A DNA stretch of 42,118 nt from Bacteroides sp. (GTDB lineage Bacteria; Bacteroidota; Bacteroidia; Bacteroidales; Bacteroidaceae). A program made the translations under genes and the position numbers. Location: NCBI RefSeq assembly GCF_030151085.1, contig NZ_JASLER010000068.1:1-42118 (forward strand), written 5' to 3'. Numbering within the stretch: position 1 is the first letter of the stretch; the number at the start of each line of letters is the position of its first letter. The notes under the pieces are model-generated. The model was not told the origin of the DNA. It ran no database searches and was given only the letters and a program-made list of their open reading frames with translations. Positions 17,008 to 24,212 of this stretch are shown piece after piece.

Positions 17008-17600
17008 TCCAGATCCATAAAATAGTCAATAACATTTTATATTCATGTACGTACTTAATAAGTCATAATAGACATAATTGGGTTTATATGATAGACTGCG
17101 GTGATTTGTCACAAATTACAAAATATCTATCAATAAACAACCTTGTCTTAAAAGGTGTGTTTTTAACCCATACGCATTATGACCATATTTATGGGTTAAA
17201 TAGCTTGCTGACGGAATATCCCAAGGCGAGAGTTTATACCACAGAAGATGGGTTAAAGGCTTTACAGTCTCCCAAACTTAATTTCTCAAAGTATCATTCC
17301 GAAATTGAGGATTTTGTTTTAATATATCCTCAGAGTGTTTCGTTTTTGAAAGATCAACAAGCAATTAATCTTTTTGATGATATAAACATGGATATTATCC
17401 CAACTCCTGGGCATGACATTACATGTTTATCTTACTGTATTGGTAAATATGTATTTACGGGTGATTCGTATATACCTAAATGCAAATTGGTGTGTACATT
17501 TCCTCGAAGTGATAAAAAGATGGCTCATGAAAGCGAGAATCTATTAAAGAAATTGGAGTGTAATGGTTTTATTGTAATGCCTGGGCATTATATTATTTAA
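17004..17600 (+). CDS. Metallo-beta-lactamase-fold hydrolase (copy 2)
   Basis: A 198-residue MBL-fold protein with THTHYDH (H56, H58, D60, H61), H137 in TPGHDITC, D154 in FTGDS and H195 in MPGHYI, so the two-metal site is complete. It is shorter than the copy at 12599 because it lacks about 25 residues in the middle and ends directly after the last histidine. It overlaps luxC by four bases. It may be a thioesterase for stalled acyl carriers or a lactonase acting on the product. The protein seems intact, but the abrupt C-terminus just after the final metal ligand is unusual (see the relic downstream). Confidence 0.8.
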   Translation: MIQIHKIVNNILYSCTYLISHNRHNWVYMIDCGDLSQITKYLSINNLVLKGVFLTHTHYDHIYGLNSLLTEYPKARVYTTEDGLKALQSPKLNFSKYHSEIEDFVLIYPQSVSFLKDQQAINLFDDINMDIIPTPGHDITCLSYCIGKYVFTGDSYIPKCKLVCTFPRSDKKMAHESENLLKKLECNGFIVMPGHYII

Positions 17601-17804
17601 AGGTAAAAGTGCTTACGTTTTTATATACTTAGAATTAAGACTGTAATAAGTTCGCTTCAGTTCTTTGTCCTGGTCATGGCAAGTGGTATGACTTCAAAAT
17701 CATCATTTATACAGTGCTTGGAAAGGATTTATAAAGTCCTTTCTTTTCTTTTTATACCCCATTACGTGAGGAAGTCGAATCATTAGAAAAGTCACATATA
17801 TTTT
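17601..17804 (+). other. Spacer at the right end of the acyl unit, with a possible hydrolase relic
   Basis: This 204-bp gap separates the 13-gene unit from the aminotransferase. In the frame of 17669 it encodes LCPGHGKWYDFK (within about 17645-17720), which resembles the last metal-ligand motif (PGHG) of an MBL hydrolase. It is out of frame with the hydrolase that ends at 17600 and is preceded by a stop. It may be a leftover of another hydrolase 3' end or a chance match. No promoter motif stands out before the aminotransferase. Confidence 0.35.
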
Positions 17805-19046
17805 ATGGATAAACGAATTTATCTTTGCCTTGCTCACATGAGCGGCAAGGAGATGGGCTTCATACAGGAAGCCTTCGATACGAACTGGGTGGTTCCGCTC
17901 GGTCCGAATGTTAATGCTTTTGAGCAGGATTTGGAACATTTTGTGGGGCATAATAAGAAAGTGGTGGCACTCAGTGCCGGTACAGCGGCAGTACACTTGG
18001 CTTTGTTAGCTTGTGGAGTGGGACCGGGAGATGAGGTGATAGTACAGAGCTTTACATTTTGTGCCTCAAGCCATCCGGTGACATACCTTGGTGCCACGCC
18101 TGTATTTGTGGATAGCGAAAAGGATACATGGAACATGGACCCAGTACTCTTGGAAGAAGCAATCAAAGACCGTATCGACAAGACGGGGCGAAAGCCGAAA
18201 GCAATTGTACCTGTTTATCTCTATGGTATGCCCGGCAAGATTGATGAAATAATGTCCGTAGCTGCGAGATATGATATTCCGGTGATTGAGGATGCTGCTG
18301 AGGGTTTCGGCAGTAAGTTTGACGGGCAAGTGTGTGGCACGTTCGGTCACTATGGAGTATTATCATTCAACGGCAATAAAATGATAACGACTAGTGGCGG
18401 AGGTGCACTGATTTGCGCTGATGAGGAAGCAAAGAAGGAAATTATGTTTTATGCTACCCAAGCTCGTGAAGCATATCCATATTATCAGCATGAGCAGATA
18501 GGTTATAACTATAGAATGAGTAACATTTGTGCTGGTATTGGTCGTGGTCAGATGACGGTGTCAGATGAACATATAGAACATCATAAGTATATTTGTACCT
18601 TGTATAGGGAGCTGTTGAAGGAAATGAAAGGTATCGTATTACATGAAAATCCCTCGGATCGTTATGATAGTAATTATTGGTTGAATACAGTGCTCTTGGA
18701 TGAAAAATTGCAGGTAAAAGGTGAGGAAAAAGCTTACAGTGAGGCTGTAAAAGGTGCTGTAGGTGGTGCTGCTGGTGTGACACACGAGGTGAAATGTGTT
18801 CATACGTCTTGTGAACCGAATCGTAATGTAGAGGCGATGCGTATATGGTTGGATAAGGCAGGTATTGAGAGCCGTCCTCTTTGGAAGCCGATGCATTTGC
18901 AACCGGTGTATGCACAGAGTCCTGCATATGTTAATGGGGTAAGCGAAAGTTTGTTCAGGAGAGGGTTATGCCTGCCAAGTGGTCCGTATGTGACGGATGA
19001 GGATGTGAGGTATATCGTAAAAGAAATGAAGATGTGTATGTTATAG
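17805..19046 (+). CDS. DegT/DnrJ/EryC1-family PLP aminotransferase (PglE/WcfR type)
   Basis: A 413-residue sugar aminotransferase with SAGTAAVHLALLA (57-69), IEDAAEGFGS (161-170, D163 contacting the PLP nitrogen) and SFNGNKMITTSGGG (187-200), where K192 forms the Schiff base. It should transaminate the 4-keto sugar produced by the dehydratase at 2278 to the 4-amino sugar. Depending on stereochemistry the product is UDP-4-amino-4,6-dideoxy-GlcNAc (PglE) or UDP-AATGal (WcfR). The codon use is visibly more GC-rich than that of the upstream unit. It is the last gene of the polysaccharide locus and is followed by a terminator-like hairpin. Confidence 0.9.
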   Translation: MDKRIYLCLAHMSGKEMGFIQEAFDTNWVVPLGPNVNAFEQDLEHFVGHNKKVVALSAGTAAVHLALLACGVGPGDEVIVQSFTFCASSHPVTYLGATPVFVDSEKDTWNMDPVLLEEAIKDRIDKTGRKPKAIVPVYLYGMPGKIDEIMSVAARYDIPVIEDAAEGFGSKFDGQVCGTFGHYGVLSFNGNKMITTSGGGALICADEEAKKEIMFYATQAREAYPYYQHEQIGYNYRMSNICAGIGRGQMTVSDEHIEHHKYICTLYRELLKEMKGIVLHENPSDRYDSNYWLNTVLLDEKLQVKGEEKAYSEAVKGAVGGAAGVTHEVKCVHTSCEPNRNVEAMRIWLDKAGIESRPLWKPMHLQPVYAQSPAYVNGVSESLFRRGLCLPSGPYVTDEDVRYIVKEMKMCML

Positions 19047-19077
19047 TACCCTTATAAATGAGATGCTAACTATTTAG

Positions 19078-19113
19078 AAAGTCGCTTTCGAAGAGATTCG
19101 TCAGCGGCTTTTT
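19078..19113 (+). terminator. Two-tier hairpin with GNRA loop at the end of the polysaccharide locus
   Basis: An outer 9-bp stem (19078-19086 with 19103-19111, one G-U pair), a 2x2 internal loop and an inner 4-bp stem (CGAA/TTCG) capped by GAGA. A short T-run follows. It fits an intrinsic terminator for the + strand operon. A related hairpin lies at 19956. Confidence 0.7.
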
Positions 19114-19172
19114 CTTGATTTCTAGTACTTTATAACTTTTCTCAGAAAAACTGCTTTCAGCCCCCTTTTTTC

Positions 19173-19204
19173 TTTGGTGATATAACTTTTAGTCCGCACC
19201 TTTG
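19173..19204 (+). promoter_or_regulatory. Bacteroidales-type promoter of the HU gene
   Basis: TTTG at 19173-19176 (-33 element) and CACCTTTG at 19197-19204 (close to the -7 consensus TAnnTTTG), separated by 20 bases. Transcription should start about 7 bases later, giving a leader of roughly 55 bases. Confidence 0.55.
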
Positions 19205-19264
19205 TATCGTTGATCAACGAAACGTGTGAATTAAAACTGAATTTTAATCTCTAAAGAAAAAAGT

Positions 19265-19762
19265 ATGAGTGTAATTTTTAGAGCGGTAGAGAGGCCGTCG
19301 GACCCTCGGGTTGAAAACTCTCCTAAGAAGTATTTTCCACAACTGGTGACATTGGGACAAAGTGTAGATTTGGCATTTATCGCACAGAAGATGCAAGACA
19401 GATCTTCCTTGTCTATTGGTGACATCAAGAGTACGATGCAGAACTTTGTGGAAAAGCTGAAAGAACAGTTGCTGGAAGGTAAAACAGTAAATATTGCCGG
19501 ATTGGGTGTGTTTATGCTGGCGGCAAAATCGAAAGGTGAAGAGAAAGCAGATGATATAACTGCCAAGAGTGTGGAAAGTGTACGTATTTGTTTTCAAGCT
19601 AATAAGGAACTGAAGATAACGAAGGTAGCTACTCGTGCCGGTGAAAGACTGGATTTGGTGAGTTTGGATGACTATCTGAAAGGGAAAGTTACCGTAGGTG
19701 ATGATTCGAAACCTTCAGGGGGTGGCTCTGCCGGAGATGAGAATGATAATCCTTTGGGATAA
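19265..19762 (+). CDS. HU-family DNA-binding protein
   Basis: A 165-residue HU/IHF-like protein of the long Bacteroidetes type. The N-terminal part (MSVIFRAVERPSDPRV...) is an extension before the HU core. The core shows the helical pair around 42-72 (FVEKLKEQLLEGKTVNI) and the GLGVFMLAAKSKGE strand region, and a flexible Gly/Ser-rich acidic tail follows from about 148. It should bind and bend DNA in the nucleoid. It has its own promoter and is followed 62 bp later by a smalltalk peptide, an association often seen in Bacteroides genomes. Confidence 0.85.
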   Translation: MSVIFRAVERPSDPRVENSPKKYFPQLVTLGQSVDLAFIAQKMQDRSSLSIGDIKSTMQNFVEKLKEQLLEGKTVNIAGLGVFMLAAKSKGEEKADDITAKSVESVRICFQANKELKITKVATRAGERLDLVSLDDYLKGKVTVGDDSKPSGGGSAGDENDNPLG

Positions 19763-19824
19763 AAGACATCTTGCATGAGTGTAAAACAAAAACAGAAGAT
19801 CAATAATTAAAACGTAAGAACTCT

Positions 19825-19917
19825 ATGAAAAAAACTTGGAACGTAATTTTGAAGATTATTATTGCTGTAGCTAGCGCTGTAGCAGGTGTGATTGGTGGAC
19901 AAACGATGATACTTTAG
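19825..19917 (+). CDS. Smalltalk-type small membrane peptide
   Basis: This 30-codon ORF begins MKKTWNVILK, continues with a hydrophobic helix (IIIAVASAVAGVIGG) and ends QTMIL. I recognise the pattern of the Bacteroidales 'smalltalk protein' family: a short basic start, one hydrophobic helix, about 30 residues, encoded beside an HU-like gene. No function is established for the family. One transmembrane helix is expected. A structured hairpin follows 39 bp after the stop. Confidence 0.75.
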   Translation: MKKTWNVILKIIIAVASAVAGVIGGQTMIL

Positions 19918-19955
19918 CCAATATATCAAAATCATCTTGAGATAAACTAAGGTAG

Positions 19956-19993
19956 GAGCCGCTTTCAGAGAAATCTGTTAGCGGCTCTTTTTT
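19956..19993 (+). terminator. Two-tier hairpin with GAAA loop after the HU-smalltalk unit
   Basis: An outer 8-bp stem, GAGCCGCT with AGCGGCTC (19956-19963/19980-19987), a TT/TT internal loop and an inner stem CAGA/TCTG capped by GAAA, followed by six Ts. This is a strong intrinsic terminator for the + strand. It has the same architecture as the hairpin at 19078. Confidence 0.85.
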
Positions 19994-19999
19994 GTTCTA

Positions 20000-22057
20000 T
20001 TAGGAACCCTTTTCTTTTAGCATTTCTTCCATCTTCAACACCTCATCACGATATTGGGCAGCTTCGATAAAGTCGAGTTTCTTGGCAGCTTCTTGCATCA
20101 GTTTCTTGGTGCGTTCGATACTCTTTTCCAACTGCGCACGGCTCATATATTGCACAATAGGATCGGCGGCGATACCGGATGATGTTTCTTGCTCCATATA
20201 AGGACGAGGAGCACTTGATGATTTATCTCTGCTCACAGAGGCTTCTCCATTCGGTACTTCCGTGGTAGCAAACACATTGAGATTCTTTGCTTTCTTGATT
20301 TGTTGGGGAGTAATACCATGCTCTTCGTTATACTTCAACTGCTTTTCACGCCGACGATTGGTTTCGTCAATGGTCAGCTGCATACTATCCGTAATCTTGT
20401 CAGCATACATAATAACCATACCGTTAACATTACGAGCGGCACGTCCGGCGGTTTGCGTCAATGAACGGTGGGAGCGGAGGAAGCCTTCTTTGTCGGCATC
20501 GAGGATGGCAACGAGAGATACTTCCGGCAAATCTAGCCCTTCACGTAGAAGGTTAACACCAACAAGCACGTCATATAAGCCTTCACGGAGATCACTCATG
20601 ATCTTTACTCGTTCCAATGTATCTACGTCACTATGGATATAGTTACACTTTACGTTATTATTCAGCAAATATTCTGTTAATTCTTCTGCCATACGTTTGG
20701 TAAGGGTAGTGACCAAAGTACGTTCGTTCTTTTCTATACGTATTTGGATTTCTTCCATCAAGTCATCAATCTGATTATGGCTGGGACGGACTTCAATGAT
20801 AGGATCCAGCAATCCTGTAGGACGGATCACTTGCTCTACTACGATACCTTCTGATCTTATTAATTCATAATCTGCCGGTGTAGCACTGACGTAGATCACT
20901 TCTTTCGCCATTTCCTCAAATTCATCGAACTTCAAGGGGCGGTTATCCATAGCGGCAGGCAGACGAAAACCATATTCCACAAGGTTTGTCTTACGAGCGC
21001 GGTCGCCACCATACATTGCACGAATCTGAGGCACACTGACATGGCTCTCATCAATGACGATCAGAAAATCTTCGGGGAAGAAATCGAGCAAACAGTAAGG
21101 ACGTGTACCGGGAGCACGACCATCAAAGTAACGGGAATAGTTTTCGATACCCGAGCAATGTCCTAATTCGCGAATCATTTCCATATCATACGTTACACGC
21201 TCCTGTAGTCGTTTGGCTTCAAACGGACGACCTTCCTGCTCAAACCACTTAACCTGTTTGTGCAAATCATCTTCTATTTCATGAATGGCACGGAGGGTTG
21301 CTTCTTTGGTGGTCATAAAGAGATTGGCAGGATAGATTTTGTAGTTGTCGAATTTTGCAATGGTTACCCCACTGATCGGATCGACTTCTTCAATACTATC
21401 TATCTCGTCTCCCCAGAATACAATGCGAAGCAGATTATCAGCGTATGCCAGATAGATATCTACCGTATCGCCTTTTACACGGAAATTTCCACGATTAAGA
21501 TCTATGTCGTTACGAACATATAAACTATCTACCAAGCGGCGCAGGAATACATTGCGGCTAAAATTCTTGCCTTGTTGTACTTCGATGACATTTTCATAGA
21601 AATCCGACGGATTTCCCATGCCGTAAATACATGATACGGAAGAGACTACTACCACGTCTTTTCTTCCGGATAGCAAGGAAGAGGTTGCTGCCAGACGCAA
21701 CTTGTCTATTTCGTCGTTGATGGCGAGATCCTTTTCAATATAAGTGTCCGAAGATGGCAGATATGCTTCGGGTTGGTAATAATCATAATAGGATACATAA
21801 TACTCTACGGCATTATTCGGAAAGAATCCCTTGAATTCACTATATAGTTGGGCTGCCAGTGTTTTATTATGGCTTAATATCAGCGTAGGTTTGTTGATAT
21901 TGGCAATAACATTGGCTATGGTAAATGTCTTTCCGGAACCGGTAACGCCGAGCAATGTTTGTGCAGGAATTCCCTCACGTATGCCTTCGGTGAGCTGTGC
22001 GATAGCTTCCGGTTGGTCGCCGGTAGGCTTATAGGCGGATGTTAATTCAAAATTCAT
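20000..22057 (-). CDS. uvrB: Excinuclease ABC subunit B
   Basis: A 685-residue UvrB, the damage-verifying helicase of nucleotide excision repair that is loaded by UvrA and then binds UvrC. It has Walker A GVTGSGKT (37-44), the beta-hairpin YYDYYQPEAYLPSSDTYIE used to clamp damaged DNA, the IDESH helicase motif II, GRAARN in motif VI and the C-terminal UVR coiled coil (about 640-680) for UvrC contact. The length is normal. It is transcribed divergently from the PaaK-like gene. uvrA lies about 6.7 kb away on the opposite strand, so the two are separately transcribed. Confidence 0.98.
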   Translation of the reverse strand: MNFELTSAYKPTGDQPEAIAQLTEGIREGIPAQTLLGVTGSGKTFTIANVIANINKPTLILSHNKTLAAQLYSEFKGFFPNNAVEYYVSYYDYYQPEAYLPSSDTYIEKDLAINDEIDKLRLAATSSLLSGRKDVVVVSSVSCIYGMGNPSDFYENVIEVQQGKNFSRNVFLRRLVDSLYVRNDIDLNRGNFRVKGDTVDIYLAYADNLLRIVFWGDEIDSIEEVDPISGVTIAKFDNYKIYPANLFMTTKEATLRAIHEIEDDLHKQVKWFEQEGRPFEAKRLQERVTYDMEMIRELGHCSGIENYSRYFDGRAPGTRPYCLLDFFPEDFLIVIDESHVSVPQIRAMYGGDRARKTNLVEYGFRLPAAMDNRPLKFDEFEEMAKEVIYVSATPADYELIRSEGIVVEQVIRPTGLLDPIIEVRPSHNQIDDLMEEIQIRIEKNERTLVTTLTKRMAEELTEYLLNNNVKCNYIHSDVDTLERVKIMSDLREGLYDVLVGVNLLREGLDLPEVSLVAILDADKEGFLRSHRSLTQTAGRAARNVNGMVIMYADKITDSMQLTIDETNRRREKQLKYNEEHGITPQQIKKAKNLNVFATTEVPNGEASVSRDKSSSAPRPYMEQETSSGIAADPIVQYMSRAQLEKSIERTKKLMQEAAKKLDFIEAAQYRDEVLKMEEMLKEKGS

Positions 22058-22082
22058 TGGTAATAATCGAGCTTATAGGATT

Positions 22083-22090
22083 CAAAGATA
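22083..22090 (-). promoter_or_regulatory. -7 box of the uvrB promoter
   Basis: On the minus strand the sequence reads TATCTTTG, a perfect TAnnTTTG box, about 25 bases before the uvrB start codon. The -33 element is not clear. On the opposite strand, TTACTTTG near 22146 may serve the divergent PaaK-like gene. Confidence 0.5.
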
Positions 22091-22201
22091 TATCAAAAAA
22101 GTAAATTAAATCAGATTCTGCTATCAATTTTTCAAATGTTTTATTTACTTTGCATCAGATTATAACAATTCATAAATATTAAATTAATACGACTTAAAAA
22201 C

Positions 22202-23500
22202 ATGATTTGGAATGAAAACATCGAATGCATGGACCGCGAAAGTCTTCGCAAGATTCAAGGCATTCGTCTCAAAAAAACTGTGGAGCGCGTATATCACGAT
22301 ACTCCTTTTTATCGTAAGAAGATGCAAGAACTGGGTGTTACTCCCGATGACATAAACAGCATAGACGACATTGTAAAACTTCCGTTTACTACGAAATACG
22401 ACCTTCGTGATAACTATCCGTTCGGTCTTTGTGCCGTTCCTATGAGTCAGATTGTGCGCATTCATGCTTCTTCGGGTACTACCGGAAAGCCCACTGTGGT
22501 AGGTTATACCCGTAAAGACCTTTCTGTATGGGCAGAGTGCTTGTCTCGTGCTTTTACAGCTTACGGTGCCGATCAATCAGATATTTTCCAAGTATCATAC
22601 GGTTACGGACTTTTTACCGGAGGTTTGGGCGCACATGCCGGTGCCGAGAATATAGGTGCTTCCGTTATTCCGATGTCCAGCGGTAATACAGAGAAACAGA
22701 TTACTTTGATGCATGATTTCGGTTCGTCCGTCCTTTGTTGTACTCCTTCGTATGCTCTTTATCTGGCGGATGCCATCAAGGATTCCGGTTACCCCCGTGA
22801 GGAATTTAAGCTGAAAGCCGGTGCTTTCGGTGCTGAGCCTTGGACGGAGAGTATGCGCAAGGATATTGAAAATAAAATGGGTATCAAAGCATACGACATC
22901 TATGGATTGAGTGAAATTGCCGGTCCGGGAGTAGGTTATGAGTGTGATTGCCAGCACGGAACACATCTGAATGAAGATCATTACTTCCCCGAAATAGTTG
23001 ACCCGAATACTCTTGAACCCGTAGCTCCCGGCGAGACTGGTGAACTAGTATTTACCCACCTTACTAAAGAAGGTATGCCTTTGCTTCGTTACCGTACCAA
23101 GGATCTTACAGCCTTGCATTACGATACATGTCCTTGTGGACGTACCTTGGTTCGTATGGATCGTATTCTCGGACGTAGTGATGATATGCTTATTATTCGT
23201 GGCGTGAACGTATTCCCGACACAAATTGAATCTGTTATTCTTGAATTGCCGGAATTTGAGCCTCACTATCTCCTTATTGTTGATCGTAAGAATAATACAG
23301 ATACCATGGAGTTGCAAGTTGAAGTTCGTCCTGAATACTATTCTGATGAAATCAACAAGATGTTGGCACTAAAGAAAAAGCTCGCCGGTCGCTTACAAAG
23401 TGTGCTGGGCTTGGGTGTAGATGTTCGTTTGGTAGAGCCTCGCAGCATTGAACGCAGTATGGGCAAGGCAAAACGTGTGATGGATAATCGTAAACTATAA
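22202..23500 (+). CDS. Phenylacetate-CoA ligase family protein (PaaK-like)
   Basis: A 432-residue ANL-family ligase with the P-loop ASSGTTGKP (89-97), YDIYGLSEIAGPG and a PaaK-like Cys/His cluster (ECDCQHG ... CPCGR). It forms aryl-CoA from an arylacetate, ATP and CoA. Anaerobic gut bacteria use such ligases with keto-acid oxidoreductases around aromatic amino acid metabolism, so phenylacetate or indoleacetate is a plausible substrate. The gene downstream encodes a twin-ACT protein, consistent with amino-acid-linked regulation. It is distinct from the LuxE homologue at 14730, though in the same broad family. Confidence 0.88.
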   Translation: MIWNENIECMDRESLRKIQGIRLKKTVERVYHDTPFYRKKMQELGVTPDDINSIDDIVKLPFTTKYDLRDNYPFGLCAVPMSQIVRIHASSGTTGKPTVVGYTRKDLSVWAECLSRAFTAYGADQSDIFQVSYGYGLFTGGLGAHAGAENIGASVIPMSSGNTEKQITLMHDFGSSVLCCTPSYALYLADAIKDSGYPREEFKLKAGAFGAEPWTESMRKDIENKMGIKAYDIYGLSEIAGPGVGYECDCQHGTHLNEDHYFPEIVDPNTLEPVAPGETGELVFTHLTKEGMPLLRYRTKDLTALHYDTCPCGRTLVRMDRILGRSDDMLIIRGVNVFPTQIESVILELPEFEPHYLLIVDRKNNTDTMELQVEVRPEYYSDEINKMLALKKKLAGRLQSVLGLGVDVRLVEPRSIERSMGKAKRVMDNRKL

Positions 23501-23504
23501 ACCA

Positions 23505-23572
23505 GTACGATTTAACAATGTACGGTTGAAATTACTTTGTAAATCATCCCTTAATCGTACATCGTAAATCGT
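23505..23572 (+). repeat. Imperfect inverted repeat between the PaaK-like and ACT genes
   Basis: The arm TACGATTTAACAATGTACG (23506-23524) is nearly the reverse complement of CGTACATCGTAAATCGT (23556-23572). Further TTGTAAATC-type copies follow. It may form a hairpin in the transcript without ending it, or be one copy of a dispersed intergenic repeat. Confidence 0.6.
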
Positions 23573-23591
23573 CAAATTGTAAATCATAATT

Positions 23592-24017
23592 ATGGTAGCA
23601 AAACAACTTTCTATTTTCCTTGAAAATAAGTCCGGTCGCCTTACGGAAGTGACTGAAGTGCTCGCTAAAGAAGGTGTCAACCTTTCTGCTCTTTGCATAG
23701 CCGAGAATGCTGACTTCGGTATTCTTCGTGGCATTGTATCTGAACCCGATAAAGCCTATAAAGCTTTAAAAGATAACCATTTTGCAGTTAACGTAACGGA
23801 TGTAGTCGGCATTAGTTGCCCCAATATCCCCGGTTCTCTGTCAAAAGTCCTCCGTTTCTTATCTGACGAAGGAGTGTTTATTGAATATATGTACTCTTTT
23901 GCCAATGGCGAGACAGCCAATGTCATCATTCGCCCCAATGATATGGAGAATTGCATCCGTGTACTGACTGAAAAGAAAGTAGATCTTTTGGCTGCAAGTG
24001 ATTTGTATAAACTGTAA
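23592..24017 (+). CDS. Twin ACT-domain amino-acid-binding protein
   Basis: A 141-residue protein made of two ACT domains: one from about 4 to 68 (KQLSIFLENKSGRLTEVTEVLA) and one from about 72 to 138 (VGISCPNIPGSLSKVLRFLS). Each has the betta-alpha-beta start with a glycine ligand turn. No catalytic domain is attached. Such proteins bind amino acids and are regularly found next to PaaK-like ligases in Bacteroidetes, suggesting a regulatory or sensory role in aromatic amino acid or arylacetate metabolism. The mechanism is not known to me. Confidence 0.85.
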   Translation: MVAKQLSIFLENKSGRLTEVTEVLAKEGVNLSALCIAENADFGILRGIVSEPDKAYKALKDNHFAVNVTDVVGISCPNIPGSLSKVLRFLSDEGVFIEYMYSFANGETANVIIRPNDMENCIRVLTEKKVDLLAASDLYKL

Positions 24018-24096
24018 AATAGTGATTAGTGTTATAGTGATTAGTGATTACCATACGGCATGATAGCGTAGTCAACTAATCACTACTCACTAATTC
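24018..24096 (+). repeat. Inverted array of GTGATTAGT units
   Basis: Direct copies AGTGATTAGT, TAGTGATTAGTGATTA (24020-24050) are followed by inverted copies ACTAATCACTACTCACTAA (24075-24093) around a 25-base centre. The same unit and layout recur at 36891-36984, so this is a dispersed repeat capable of forming a hairpin. Confidence 0.65.
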
Positions 24097-24168
24097 TCCT
24101 CCCTTCCTTTCCATTCGTCCTCTAAAACTCCCTGTTCGTCTGGTTTTTGAAAAATTAAGGTACGTATC

Positions 24169-24200
24169 GTTGCTTTATTCGATATGAACTTCTATCTTTG
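24169..24200 (+). promoter_or_regulatory. Promoter of the bamD operon
   Basis: GTTG at 24169-24172 and TATCTTTG at 24193-24200 with a 20-base spacer match the Bacteroidales -33/-7 pattern. The start codon lies 12 bases after the -7 box, so the leader would be very short if this box is used. Confidence 0.55.
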
Positions 24201-24212
24201 CGCATTATTTGA

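Noticed and set aside
12599..17600. Beta-lactam resistance genes
   Set aside because: Both MBL-fold proteins lack signal peptides and sit in a biosynthetic unit; the fold is shared by many hydrolases.
18454..18927. 157-codon minus-strand frame inside the aminotransferase gene
   Set aside because: Low-complexity His/Ser/Tyr-rich translation, antisense to a gene with intact PLP motifs.
22184..22576. 130-codon minus-strand frame over the start of the PaaK-like gene
   Set aside because: Shadow of the real gene; it has no start signal or family pattern.
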